DNA from: Pedococcus badiiscoriae
GTDB taxonomy: Bacteria > Actinomycetota > Actinomycetes > Actinomycetales > Dermatophilaceae
DNA: 64,000 nucleotides
Reading direction: 5' to 3'
Assembly (NCBI RefSeq): GCF_013408925.1
Contig: NZ_JACCAB010000001.1
Span: 3,322,879-3,386,878 of the forward strand
This document shows, in pieces, positions 1 through 8,332 of the stretch. The notes under the pieces are model-generated. The model saw only the letters and a program-made list of their open reading frames with translations. It made no database searches and had not been told where the DNA came from. The position numbers were made by a program, and so were the translations under genes. Every line of letters starts with the position of its first letter. Position 1 is the first letter of the stretch.

Positions 1-738
1 CACCACGAGCGGCGCCACCTGACGGACCCGGTCCTCGTCGATCTCGAAAGCCATGGCAGACATGCTGATCCCGCCCGTGGCGACGCCCCGGTGGTCGCGG
101 ACGACGGCCGCCACGCACCGGGTGTGCAGCTCGTTCTCCTCGTCGTCCGTCGCGTAGCCGCGGCGCGCGATGAGGCGCAGGTGCTCCAGCATGGCCTCGG
201 GATCGGTGATGGTCCGCGAGGTCATCGGCGGCATTCCGGAGCGCTGCAGGATCCCCCGCACCTCCTCCTCCGGCAGTGCGGCCATGACCGCCTTGCCGAT
301 ACCCGTGCAGTGCATCTGGATGCCCAGTCCGACCCGCGACCGCATCTCGTAGGCGCGCCGGCCCTCGATCTTCGCCACGTACACGGCCTGGTCGCCCTGC
401 CGGAGCGCGAAGTGGACGGTGTGGGTCGTCGCGTCCCGCAGCTGCTCCAGGATCGGGGTGACGATGCCGAGGGCGGCATCGGAGGAGGCCTGGACCGAGA
501 GGGTCAGCAGGCCGGCCCCGGGTAGGTAGCCGTGGTCACCGTCACCGCGGACCCAGCCCAGGCTCACGAGCTCCTGGATGATGCGGTGCACCGTGGAGGT
601 GGGCAGCCCGGTGGTCCGGCTGATCTCACTCACCCCCGAGTGCTCGGTGAGCGCCTCGACGACGCGGACCACCTTGGCCACCGCGGTGGCGCGGTCCGCT
701 GACCCGCCGTTGGCCGGCCCTTCCAGGTTCACGCTCAT
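1..738 (-). CDS. IclR-family regulator, partial (C-terminus off the window)
   Basis: The 246 visible codons encode an IclR-type regulator. A winged helix-turn-helix lies at about residues 10-70, including GVSEISRTTGLPTSTVHRI, followed by an effector-binding domain with YVAKIEGRRAYEM and the family-typical CTGIGKAVMAALPEEE. The ATG at 738 overlaps the stop of the kduD gene as ATGA, so it is translated last in the kduI-kduD-iclR transcript. IclR proteins of pectin and uronate clusters (KdgR type) usually sense KDG-like intermediates and repress the local genes; that role here is inferred from context. It probably binds the paired palindromes at 2344-2380. The 3' end is cut by the window edge. 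Confidence 0.93.
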   Translation of the reverse strand, partial: MSVNLEGPANGGSADRATAVAKVVRVVEALTEHSGVSEISRTTGLPTSTVHRIIQELVSLGWVRGDGDHGYLPGAGLLTLSVQASSDAALGIVTPILEQLRDATTHTVHFALRQGDQAVYVAKIEGRRAYEMRSRVGLGIQMHCTGIGKAVMAALPEEEVRGILQRSGMPPMTSRTITDPEAMLEHLRLIARRGYATDDEENELHTRCVAAVVRDHRGVATGGISMSAMAFEIDEDRVRQVAPLVV

Positions 739-1493
739 CGCGCCATCCACCCGCCGTCGACGACGAGGGTGTGGCCGGTCACGTACCGGGCGGACGGCCC
801 GGCGAGGAAGACCACGGCGCCGGTCAGGTCCTCGGGGGTGCCCCAGCGGCCCGCCGGGATCCGGGCCCGGATGGCGGCCTCGCGCTCCTCGTCGGCACGC
901 AGGGCGCTGGTGTTCTCGGTCGCGATGTAGCCCGGGGCGATGGCGTTCACCGTGACCTGGTGCGGCGCCCACTCGTTGGCGAGCGCCTTGGTCATCCCGG
1001 CCAGGGCGTGTTTGCTCGCGGTGTAGGAGGCGACGTTGATGCCGCCCTGGAAGGAGAGCAGCGAGGCGGTGTTGATGATCGAGCCTTCGCGTCGCCGGAC
1101 CATCGGGGCACCGACCGCTTGGGACAGCACGAACGCGGAGTCGAGGTTGGTCGACAGGACGCGACGCCAGTCGGAGAAGTCGACCTCGAGAGCCGGGGCG
1201 CGGGAGATCATCCCGGCGTTGTTGACCAGGATGTCGACCTGGCGCTCCGCCACCAGCTCGCGTGCCGTGCGCCCGGCCGCCTCGGGTTCGGACAGGTCAC
1301 CGACCACCGTGCTGACCTGGCGACCCAGCGCCGCGCACGCCGCTGCCGTCTCGCTCAGGCTCTGCTCGCTGCGCCCCCAGAGGATGATGTCGGCACCGGC
1401 CTCGGCGAGCGCCGTGGCCATGGCTGCCCCGATCCCCCGGGCCGCGCCGGTGACCAGCGCGGTCTGGCCGCCGAGTCCGAAGCGGTCCGTCAT
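735..1493 (-). CDS. kduD: SDR oxidoreductase, 2-dehydro-3-deoxy-D-gluconate 5-dehydrogenase (KduD)
   Basis: A classical short-chain dehydrogenase of 252 aa. The cofactor motif TGAARGIG is at residues 15-22, NNAG at 91-94, and the catalytic Ser144, Tyr157 and Lys161 sit in INTAS and SYTASK. Sequence alone would also fit gluconate 5-dehydrogenase. Its position directly after kduI and beside KDG kinase and KDPG aldolase makes KduD the best reading: NAD-linked reduction of 2,5-diketo-3-deoxygluconate to KDG. The start is the ATG at 1493, sharing ATGA with the kduI stop. Its own stop shares ATGA with the iclR start. Longer open frames upstream are other-frame readings of kduI. Confidence 0.88.
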   Translation of the reverse strand: MTDRFGLGGQTALVTGAARGIGAAMATALAEAGADIILWGRSEQSLSETAAACAALGRQVSTVVGDLSEPEAAGRTARELVAERQVDILVNNAGMISRAPALEVDFSDWRRVLSTNLDSAFVLSQAVGAPMVRRREGSIINTASLLSFQGGINVASYTASKHALAGMTKALANEWAPHQVTVNAIAPGYIATENTSALRADEEREAAIRARIPAGRWGTPEDLTGAVVFLAGPSARYVTGHTLVVDGGWMAR

Positions 1494-2308
1494 GCCAGGC
1501 TCGCGGTGTCGACCGGGTCCATGTCGTTGTAGGCCAGGTTCTCTCCACCGGTGGCCCAGACGAACTTGTAGGACGCGGTGCCGGCCCCGAAGTGGACGGA
1601 CCACGGGGGGCTGATCACGGCCTGGCGGTCGGCCACGATGATGCTGCGGGTGCTCGACGGCTGTCCGCACAGGTGGACGACGCGCTCGTTCTCGGGCAGG
1701 TCGAAGTAGAGGTAGGTCTCGGTCCGGCGGTCGTGGGTGTGGCAGGGCATGGTGTTCCAGACACTCCCGGGAGCCAGCGTCGTGATGCCGATGGCCAGCT
1801 CGCACGAGGCGACACGGTCGCCGTGGACGTACTTGCGGATGGTCCGCTTGCTGGCGGCAGCGTCGTCGCCGACCTCGACGACGTCGGCCTCGTCGCGCGG
1901 GATGAGCGTCGTGGGCAGCTGGCGGTGGGCCGGCACGGAGACCAGGTAGTAGGCGGCGTCTCCGGCCACGGTGACCGTGCCCGTCCCCGCGCCGACGTAG
2001 AGGATGTCTTCGGCCTCCATCGCGTAGCCCGTCCCATCGGCGGTGACGGTCCCCTGGCCGGACAGGCACACGATGCCCAGCTCGCGGCGGTCGCACAGCG
2101 CCTCAGCGCGCACCTCGTCCGGAGCGACGAGCTCGAGCGGCTGGTCGCCGGGCATGGCGCCGCCGATCAGGACACGGTCCCCCTGGCTCAGGCAGAAGCG
2201 CAGCTCACCGGGGGCGAAGAGGTCCTCCACGAGGAATCGCTCGCGCAGTGCCGCTGACGGCAGCGCGTCGAACTCGGTCGGATGGGTGGCCAGTCTGACG
2301 TCGGTCAT
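1490..2308 (-). CDS. kduI: 5-dehydro-4-deoxy-D-glucuronate isomerase (KduI)
   Basis: A 272-aa cupin-type isomerase. The expected zinc ligands are present: His190 and His192 in CHTHDRR, Glu197, and His239 in WSVHFG. KduI converts 4-deoxy-L-threo-5-hexosulose uronate, the unsaturated uronate released by GH88/GH105 enzymes, to 2,5-diketo-3-deoxygluconate. It is the first gene of the minus-strand operon and its end is fused to kduD by an ATGA overlap. The ATG at 2308 gives the normal family length; the open frame continues much further upstream only because it is antisense to the ABC binding-protein gene. The promoter lies in the 165-base divergent region with the two palindromes. Confidence 0.93.
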   Translation of the reverse strand: MTDVRLATHPTEFDALPSAALRERFLVEDLFAPGELRFCLSQGDRVLIGGAMPGDQPLELVAPDEVRAEALCDRRELGIVCLSGQGTVTADGTGYAMEAEDILYVGAGTGTVTVAGDAAYYLVSVPAHRQLPTTLIPRDEADVVEVGDDAAASKRTIRKYVHGDRVASCELAIGITTLAPGSVWNTMPCHTHDRRTETYLYFDLPENERVVHLCGQPSSTRSIIVADRQAVISPPWSVHFGAGTASYKFVWATGGENLAYNDMDPVDTASLA

Positions 2309-2343
2309 CGCGGGTGCCTTCGTGTTGGGTGGCGATCGATTGC

Positions 2344-2360
2344 TTCCCGTCTGACGGGAA
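2344..2360. promoter_or_regulatory. Perfect 17-bp palindrome, probable IclR operator O1
   Basis: TTCCCGTC-T-GACGGGAA is a perfect inverted repeat around one central base. It lies between the divergent kduI and ABC-importer starts, 36 bp from kduI. IclR-type operators are commonly short TTCC/GGAA-like palindromes. Assignment to the IclR gene of the same operon is inference. Confidence 0.7.
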
Positions 2361-2364
2361 AGCC

Positions 2365-2380
2365 TTCCCTTCTGGCGGAA
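2365..2380. promoter_or_regulatory. Second operator-like palindrome O2
   Basis: TTCCCTTCTGGCGGAA repeats the layout of the 2344 palindrome, with TTCC and GGAA ends and a shared TTCTGGCGG-like core. It starts exactly 21 bp later, two helical turns, so two dimers would bind on one face of the DNA. The inner part is degenerate. Confidence 0.55.
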
Positions 2381-2473
2381 TGAGCACCAGTATGCACGTG
2401 AGCAACGGATTACGCCAGAGCAGCCGGCCCGGCCCCACGGCATCCGATGACATCCACAGAGAGGTGGACCACC

Positions 2474-3775
2474 ATGCGAACCCGAACCACGATCAGCGCC
2501 GCTGGCGCTGCACTGGCGGCGTTGACCTTCACCGCGGCGTGCGCGCCCGGCTCGTCCTCGTCGACCTCGGACTCGTCCAGCCCGAAGACGATCGACGTCA
2601 AGAGCTTCAAGGGCAAGACGCTCACCTACGTCTACTTCACGGACGGCCCCGACGAGCAGGCCACCAGGACCGCGATCTCCAAGTTCGAGTCCGAGACCGG
2701 CGCCAAGGTCAACCTCCAGATCCTGCCGTTCGCAGACATCAACACCTCTCTGCAGGCGCGCCTGTCGGCCGGCAACGCACCCGAGGCCGCCCGCGTCGCC
2801 GACTGGCACCTCTTCAAGGACGAGGCGGTCGACTTCAAGCAGTACTTCGGCAAGGACTACGCGTCCCAGTTCACGCCGGGCGCCGCCAGCACCGTGCAGG
2901 ACGGCAGCGGCCACATGTACGCGGTGCCGAGTGACATCACCATCAATGGCCCGATGATCAACGTCGACGCGTTCAAGAAGGCCGGCGTCGCGGTCCCCAC
3001 CAAGTGGACGTGGGACGAGCTGGTGGCCGACGCCAAGAAGGTGGCCGCGGCGAACAACATGAAGTACGCCGTCGCCATCGACAAGTCCGGCAACCGGCTG
3101 AGCACCGTCCTCAGCCAGTACGGCACCTCCATGATCGGGCCGGGCAACAAGAACGTCCTGGACAAGGCCAAGGCCACCAAGGCCCTCACCTTCTTCACCG
3201 ACCTGGTCAAGAGCGACGTCGCCCCCAAGGACTTCTGGCTGGGGTCGGGCAGCAAGTACACCGGCGCCAACGAGATCTTCCTCGCCAAGCAGGTCCCGGT
3301 GTACCTCTCGGGCCCCTGGCAGGTGGGCGCCTTCGCCAAGAACGCCAAGTTCACCTGGGCAGCGGTCCCCAACCCCTGCGCCGAGCGGTGCGGCGGCTTC
3401 CCCGGCGGCAAGTACATGACCGCCTTCAAGAACAGCAAGCAGCCCGAGCTCGGAGCGGCCTTCGTGGAGTGGATGAACCGCTCCCAGAACCAGGCCGAGA
3501 TCGACAAGACCGCCTTCTGGCTGCCGACCCGTGCAGACCTGACCAAGTCGGGCATCCAGTACCCGAGCCGCAACAGCGACATGTCGGTCTTCGTCTCCCA
3601 GATCTCCGAGACGCCTACCGACACCTGGGCCGGGGAGGCCAGTCCTGCCTTCACCAACGCGGCCAAGGCCCTGATCGCCGAGACCGACAAGGTCGTGGCC
3701 GGACAGCAGGACGTCAAGACCGCCGTGGACAACCTGTCGAACGCGGTCGACAAGGCGATCAAGGGCGCGTCGTGA
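2474..3775 (+). CDS. Sugar ABC transporter substrate-binding lipoprotein (uronate oligosaccharide import)
   Basis: A 433-aa family 1 solute-binding protein. It has a charged n-region, a hydrophobic stretch and a lipobox ending TAAC near residue 22, then a Ser-rich linker and the periplasmic-type fold (KTLTYVYFTDGPDEQATRTAI). It should bind the imported sugar and hand it to the two permeases that follow. The ATG at 2474 follows GAGGTGG and gives a proper signal peptide; an in-frame ATG at 2447 would spoil it. The stop overlaps the next start as GTGA. The substrate, a uronate-containing oligosaccharide, is inferred from the surrounding pathway. Confidence 0.9.
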   Translation: MRTRTTISAAGAALAALTFTAACAPGSSSSTSDSSSPKTIDVKSFKGKTLTYVYFTDGPDEQATRTAISKFESETGAKVNLQILPFADINTSLQARLSAGNAPEAARVADWHLFKDEAVDFKQYFGKDYASQFTPGAASTVQDGSGHMYAVPSDITINGPMINVDAFKKAGVAVPTKWTWDELVADAKKVAAANNMKYAVAIDKSGNRLSTVLSQYGTSMIGPGNKNVLDKAKATKALTFFTDLVKSDVAPKDFWLGSGSKYTGANEIFLAKQVPVYLSGPWQVGAFAKNAKFTWAAVPNPCAERCGGFPGGKYMTAFKNSKQPELGAAFVEWMNRSQNQAEIDKTAFWLPTRADLTKSGIQYPSRNSDMSVFVSQISETPTDTWAGEASPAFTNAAKALIAETDKVVAGQQDVKTAVDNLSNAVDKAIKGAS

Positions 3776-4686
3776 CCACCCTCGCCCCGCAGGTCGGGCG
3801 CCAGCGTTCGCGCCGGCGCCCGACCAGCCGGACCCTTGCGCCATACCTGTTCGTCTTCCCGAACATGCTGATCTTCGCCGTGTTCACGATCTGGCCGGCC
3901 ATCAACGGCTTGAACCTGAGCTTCTACGACAGCAGCAACGGGCGCACCTTCCGCCCGGTCGGGACCGAGAACTACACCTCGATCCTCAGCGACGCGGAGT
4001 TCTGGGCGGTGGTGCGCCACACGGCGGCCTTCACCATCGGCTTCGTCGCCCTCTCGACCGCCGTGGCGACCGCCCTCGCCCTGATGCTCCATGCGCAGCG
4101 TCGCGGGCGGGGTGCGCTCAGCGCGGCCTACTTCCTGCCTGTGCTGATCTCCCCCGTGGTCGTCGGCATCGTCTGGCGCGCGGCCCTCGACCGTCAGACG
4201 GGTCTGGTGAACCAGGTCCTCTCCGCCGTCGGCCTGGGCCAGCCGGGCTGGCTCGTCGAGCCCAGCCTGGCCATCGTGGCCATCATCCTGGTGGGCACCT
4301 GGATCCACCTCGGCTTCTACGCGATGATCCTGCTGTCCGGACTCCAGTCCATCGACACCTCGCTGTACGAGGCGGCCAAGATCGACGGCTCCACGCCGTG
4401 GCAGTCCATCCGCCTGATCACCCTCCCGCTCCTGCGACCCACCATGATGGTCGTCATCATCCTGGCCACCATTGCCGGGTTCCAGGCGTTCGACTTCATC
4501 TACACCCTGACCGGCGGTGGCCCGGTCCGGGCGACGACGCTCATGGTGCAGTACATCTACGAGAACGGGTTCAGCTACCCGATCGCGTACGGCCTGGCCA
4601 GTGCGGCCGCAGTGATTCTCTTCGTGGTCGTGTTCGTCGTGACCTTCGTCAACTACGTGATCGGTCGAAGGAGTGAGGCAATATGA
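3772..4686 (+). CDS. Sugar ABC transporter permease (MalF-like)
   Basis: A 304-aa inner-membrane permease of the binding-protein-dependent MalF/UgpA type. The first membrane helix is LFVFPNMLIFAVFTIWPAIN and several more follow. The EAA loop that contacts the ATPase reads EAAKIDGSTPWQSIRLITLP. GTG at 3772 overlaps the binding-protein stop (GTGA). The open frame extends to 3004 only as an antisense-like shadow of the upstream gene. The stop is fused to the next permease by ATGA, and a strong GGAG box lies inside its own 3' end. Confidence 0.92.
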   Translation: MTTLAPQVGRQRSRRRPTSRTLAPYLFVFPNMLIFAVFTIWPAINGLNLSFYDSSNGRTFRPVGTENYTSILSDAEFWAVVRHTAAFTIGFVALSTAVATALALMLHAQRRGRGALSAAYFLPVLISPVVVGIVWRAALDRQTGLVNQVLSAVGLGQPGWLVEPSLAIVAIILVGTWIHLGFYAMILLSGLQSIDTSLYEAAKIDGSTPWQSIRLITLPLLRPTMMVVIILATIAGFQAFDFIYTLTGGGPVRATTLMVQYIYENGFSYPIAYGLASAAAVILFVVVFVVTFVNYVIGRRSEAI

Positions 4687-5594
4687 GCGCCCAGCCGTCC
4701 ACCCAGAGTCGCTCGGTGTCCCCCTCGTCGGGCCCCGCGAGCCCCGCGAGTCGCACCTGGTCCTCCACCACAGGTCGCCCGCCGTCCACCGGCGCGGTCG
4801 TACGCACCACCGTGCTCATCGCTGGCGCGCTCGCGGTCGTCGCCCCCGTGGTGTGGGCCGCCCTGGCGTCGTTCAAGACCCAGTCGGAGCTGGCGCAGAC
4901 GCCACCCACCCTCTGGCCGCACCAGCCCACCCTCGACAACTACACGACCGGGCTCAAGGCCTTCGACTTCACGCACTACCTGACCAACAGCCTCATCGTG
5001 ACCGTCTCCGCGACCGCCCTCACCCTGGTGATCAACTCGATGGCTGCGTACGGCTTGTCCAAGTACAACTTCCGTGGACGGACCGTGCTGTTCCTCATCA
5101 CGTTGTCCACCATCATGATCCCGCTGCAGGTGATCCTCCTGCCCGTCTACCAGATCGTCTCCAGCCTGGGCATGACGAACTCCCTGCTGGGGCTCATCAT
5201 CCCGCCCGCGGCAACACCGACGGGCGTGTTCCTCCTGCGGCAGTACATGCTCACGCTGCCCGACGAGATGATCGAGGCGGCGCGCATCGACGGCGCCGGC
5301 GAATGGGGCATCTTCTGGCGGATCATCCTGCCGCTGAGCCGCCCCGCGCTGGCGGTCGTGGCCATCTTCTCGGTCATCTGGCGCTGGAACGACTTCCTCT
5401 GGCCGCTCATCGTCGCCCAGGACGAGTCGAAGCAGACCCTGCCGGTCGCCATCGCGCGGTTCGCCAGCCAGCAGGCCATTCCCTTCAACCAGATCCTGGC
5501 GGTGTCCGTCGTGACCATCATCCCGGTCGTGATCATCTTCCTCATCCTGCAACGCCAGATCATCGCCGGACTCGCCCAGGGGGCCATCAAGTGA
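4683..5594 (+). CDS. Sugar ABC transporter permease (MalG-like)
   Basis: A 303-aa permease with six predicted membrane segments and the EAA loop EAARIDGAGEWGIFWRIILP, typical of MalG/UgpE. It pairs with the preceding permease to form the channel. ATG at 4683 is preceded by AAGGAGTGAGG and overlaps the upstream stop. No ATPase gene occurs in this operon, so a housekeeping ATPase of the MsiK/UgpC type elsewhere in the genome probably energises it, as is usual for actinobacterial CUT1 importers. The stop shares GTGA with the following large gene. Confidence 0.92.
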   Translation: MSAQPSTQSRSVSPSSGPASPASRTWSSTTGRPPSTGAVVRTTVLIAGALAVVAPVVWAALASFKTQSELAQTPPTLWPHQPTLDNYTTGLKAFDFTHYLTNSLIVTVSATALTLVINSMAAYGLSKYNFRGRTVLFLITLSTIMIPLQVILLPVYQIVSSLGMTNSLLGLIIPPAATPTGVFLLRQYMLTLPDEMIEAARIDGAGEWGIFWRIILPLSRPALAVVAIFSVIWRWNDFLWPLIVAQDESKQTLPVAIARFASQQAIPFNQILAVSVVTIIPVVIIFLILQRQIIAGLAQGAIK

Positions 5595-8332
5595 TCGATG
5601 CAACACCCCCGGCCAGCACCAGCGGCCGGACCGCGCACACCCTCGACGCGCGTGGGTTCATCCGGGACTGGCTGGTCAGCCCCGCGTGGAGCTCGCCGTG
5701 CGACGACCTCGACGAGGTGCTGGCCTCCGACGGGAGCCCCTGGGGACCCCAGGGGCGCTGGGTCCTCACCAACGGGCCGGACGTCGCGCCCCTGAAACGG
5801 GTTCTGTACCAGCGGCACGCGCTGCTGACCGACCAGCCGTTGCCCGAGGTGGTCGAGCACGGCGAGCTCAGCTGGACCCGTTCCGCCGGGGACACCCCTT
5901 CGACCGGGGGGTGGCAGCGGGTGCACACAGGCAGGGACGGGCTCGTCGACTGGAGCCAGTTCTGCTTCACCCCCGAGTACCGCCACGCCGTCGCGGCCAC
6001 CACTCTCGAGGTGGACCAGGCGGAGTACCGCGTCCTGGAGGTGTCCAGCACCGGTCCGGTGGCCGTGTTCGTCGCCGGAGAGCTGCTCCTGGCGACCGAC
6101 GACTTCGGCTACATGGACCCGATCACGCACCGCCTCCGGGTGCGGTTGGAGTCCGGGACCACCTCGGTGGTCGTGGCGTCCTGGCAGGTCGCCTTCCGGG
6201 AGGTCCGGCAGGTCCTGGCCGTGCGGGTGGAGGGGTTGCCGGTACGCGTGGTCATCCCCTCCCCCGGCTCGGACGAGCACCACTCGCGGTACGCCGAGCA
6301 GCTGCTCGACTCCGTGGGCGTCGGTCCGTGGGCCGCCGCGGAGGGCACCACGACGGTCACCGGTCCTCGTGGCGCCAGGCTCCTCGTCTCCCTCGGCGAC
6401 GGCCCGACACAGTCGCTCGTCCTCGAGGGCGGCCGCGCGATCCTGGACCTGACCCGGGTGCACCACGACCCGGACTCCGAAGGGGCCGCGTCGATGCTCA
6501 GCACCGGCGAGAGCGAGCTGACCCTTCGCGTCGACCGTGACGACGTGCCGATCTTCCGCACCGCGCGGATCGCGACGCTGCCGCCGAGGCGGCGCGACCG
6601 GCCCGAGAGCGACGACCCACAGGTGTGGCGTCGAGAGTTCCTCGAACACAGTGCAGGCGGGGTCCCGGGGACGGCCCGGGCACTGGCCCGGGAGGCCCTC
6701 AAACCCGGCCAGCCTCTCGACCCGGCAGACCTCGAGACGCCGTTGAGGATGATCGGCTCCCGGTACGACTGCGCGGACTTCGAAGCTGTCGGGCTCGTGC
6801 ACCTGTGGCGACGTCTCCCCGATGAGTGCTGGACCGACGACTCCCGAGCTCGGGTCCGGGACGCGCTCACCACCTTCAAGTACTGGATCGACCAGCCGGG
6901 CCTGGACGCGATGTGCTACTTCACCGAGAACCACCAGTTCGTCTGGCACACCGCTGAGCTCCTCGTCGGTGAGATGTTCGCGGACGAGACCTTCAGCGGC
7001 ACCGGCTGGACCGGTCGTCAGCACGCCGAGCACGCGTATCCCCTTGCGCAGGAATGGATCCGGCGCAAGCTCGCGGGCGGCTTCAGCGAGTTCGACTCCA
7101 ACGCATACCTCGCCATCGACTGCTTCGCGCTCGTGTCGCTGGTTGAGTTCGCCGAGTCCCAGGAGCTGCGGCACCTGGCCGAGGCGCTGCTCGACAAGTG
7201 CCTGCTGACGCTCGCCACGAACTCGTGGAAGGGGGTGCACGGAGCGGCCCACGGCCGGTCGTACACGCATACCCTCCGGTCGGGTCGGTTCGAGGAGACG
7301 GCGCCGATCATGTGGCTCCTGTGGGGAGTCGGCGCCCTGAACGACGCGACCCTGCCTGCGACGTCGCTCGCGACCGCGGAGCACTACTCGCTGCCCCCGG
7401 TGATTCGCTCCCTTGCCCAGCAGCCACCCGAGGAGTGGGACGGCAGGCAGGTGTACCGCGGCGAGTACCGGCTCCACCACGACCTCCTGGAGCGTCCCTA
7501 CGGCTCCGATCTGCGCGTGTGGCGCACCCCGGACGCCATGCTGTCCAGCGTCCAGGACTACCGCTCCGGGTTGCCCGGACTCCAGGAGCACATCTGGGGC
7601 GCCACCCTCGACTCCGAGATCCAGGTCTTCGCCACGCATCCCGCTGCCGACACGATCAGCGCCTCGGCCCGACCCAACAGCTGGGCCGGTCAGCTGGTGC
7701 TCCCCCGGGCGCACCAGGACCGCGACACGGTGCTCGTCCTGCACCGCATACCGGACCACGACTGGATCGGCACCACGCACGTCTGGTTCCCCGCAGAGCT
7801 GTTCGACGAATGGCAGCAGGTCGGCTCCTGGCTCGCGGGACGCGTCGGCGACGGCTACGTGGCCATCGCGACCGCTGGCGGCCTCAGGCCACAGCTGACC
7901 GATGACGAGTCCTGGCAGTCCTGGTGGCCGAACGGGGACGGCCGCAGCTATGTGGCGACTGTCGGGCGCCGCGCGGTGGACGGCCCGTTCGCCGACTTCG
8001 TCGCCGCCTTGTCCGAGCCGACTTTCGACGGCTCGCGGGACGAGCCCGCGGTGGGCTGGACCGCCAGGGACGGGCGCGTCCTGCACGTGGCCTGGTCCCA
8101 ACCGTTCACGGTCGATGGCCGGCCGTCGGCACTCGGCCCGGACGGCCGCCTCGAGACTCCCCCACACCTCGCGAACCCGGCGTGCCGGCAGGAGTTCGGG
8201 GCAGCCAGTCTCGAGGTCGAGTGGGAAGGCGAGAAGCTGCTGATCGACTACCAGCAGGGGCGCCGGCTCGAGCCTGCCAGCGGCGTGGCCGCCTCTCTGC
8301 GCGAAGCCGGAGGTCAGCGCGATGGCCGGTAG
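5591..8332 (+). CDS. Large cytoplasmic protein, candidate new polysaccharide lyase family
   Basis: A 913-aa protein without signal peptide or membrane helix; I do not recognise a named family. The first ~370 residues are beta-rich, the middle (about 390-620) looks helical like an alpha/alpha toroid, and the rest is beta-rich. The helical part has TENHQFVWHT with Asn447, His448 and His453, then GFSEFDSNAY, then HGAAHGRSYTH with His554 and Tyr558. An Asn/His pair followed by a His/Tyr pair is what toroid-type lyases (PL8, PL15, PL17, PL21) use for beta-elimination. Its slot between a sugar importer and GH105/KduI/KduD, which handle unsaturated uronates, calls for a lyase. GTG at 5591 overlaps the permease stop. 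A non-lyase glycosidase remains possible. Confidence 0.6.
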   Translation: MIDATPPASTSGRTAHTLDARGFIRDWLVSPAWSSPCDDLDEVLASDGSPWGPQGRWVLTNGPDVAPLKRVLYQRHALLTDQPLPEVVEHGELSWTRSAGDTPSTGGWQRVHTGRDGLVDWSQFCFTPEYRHAVAATTLEVDQAEYRVLEVSSTGPVAVFVAGELLLATDDFGYMDPITHRLRVRLESGTTSVVVASWQVAFREVRQVLAVRVEGLPVRVVIPSPGSDEHHSRYAEQLLDSVGVGPWAAAEGTTTVTGPRGARLLVSLGDGPTQSLVLEGGRAILDLTRVHHDPDSEGAASMLSTGESELTLRVDRDDVPIFRTARIATLPPRRRDRPESDDPQVWRREFLEHSAGGVPGTARALAREALKPGQPLDPADLETPLRMIGSRYDCADFEAVGLVHLWRRLPDECWTDDSRARVRDALTTFKYWIDQPGLDAMCYFTENHQFVWHTAELLVGEMFADETFSGTGWTGRQHAEHAYPLAQEWIRRKLAGGFSEFDSNAYLAIDCFALVSLVEFAESQELRHLAEALLDKCLLTLATNSWKGVHGAAHGRSYTHTLRSGRFEETAPIMWLLWGVGALNDATLPATSLATAEHYSLPPVIRSLAQQPPEEWDGRQVYRGEYRLHHDLLERPYGSDLRVWRTPDAMLSSVQDYRSGLPGLQEHIWGATLDSEIQVFATHPAADTISASARPNSWAGQLVLPRAHQDRDTVLVLHRIPDHDWIGTTHVWFPAELFDEWQQVGSWLAGRVGDGYVAIATAGGLRPQLTDDESWQSWWPNGDGRSYVATVGRRAVDGPFADFVAALSEPTFDGSRDEPAVGWTARDGRVLHVAWSQPFTVDGRPSALGPDGRLETPPHLANPACRQEFGAASLEVEWEGEKLLIDYQQGRRLEPASGVAASLREAGGQRDGR

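Noticed and set aside
735..2096. 453-aa open frame covering kduD and part of kduI
   Set aside because: Only its last 252 codons are a protein (KduD); the first half is an other-frame reading of kduI with Arg/Gly-rich nonsense.
2309..2473. Riboswitch in the divergent promoter region
   Set aside because: The short leaders and the palindromes fit protein operators; there is no room for an aptamer.
2857..4308. 483-aa minus-strand frame opposite the ABC genes
   Set aside because: Composition rich in His/Arg/Asp with no domain; it is a shadow of the binding-protein and permease genes.
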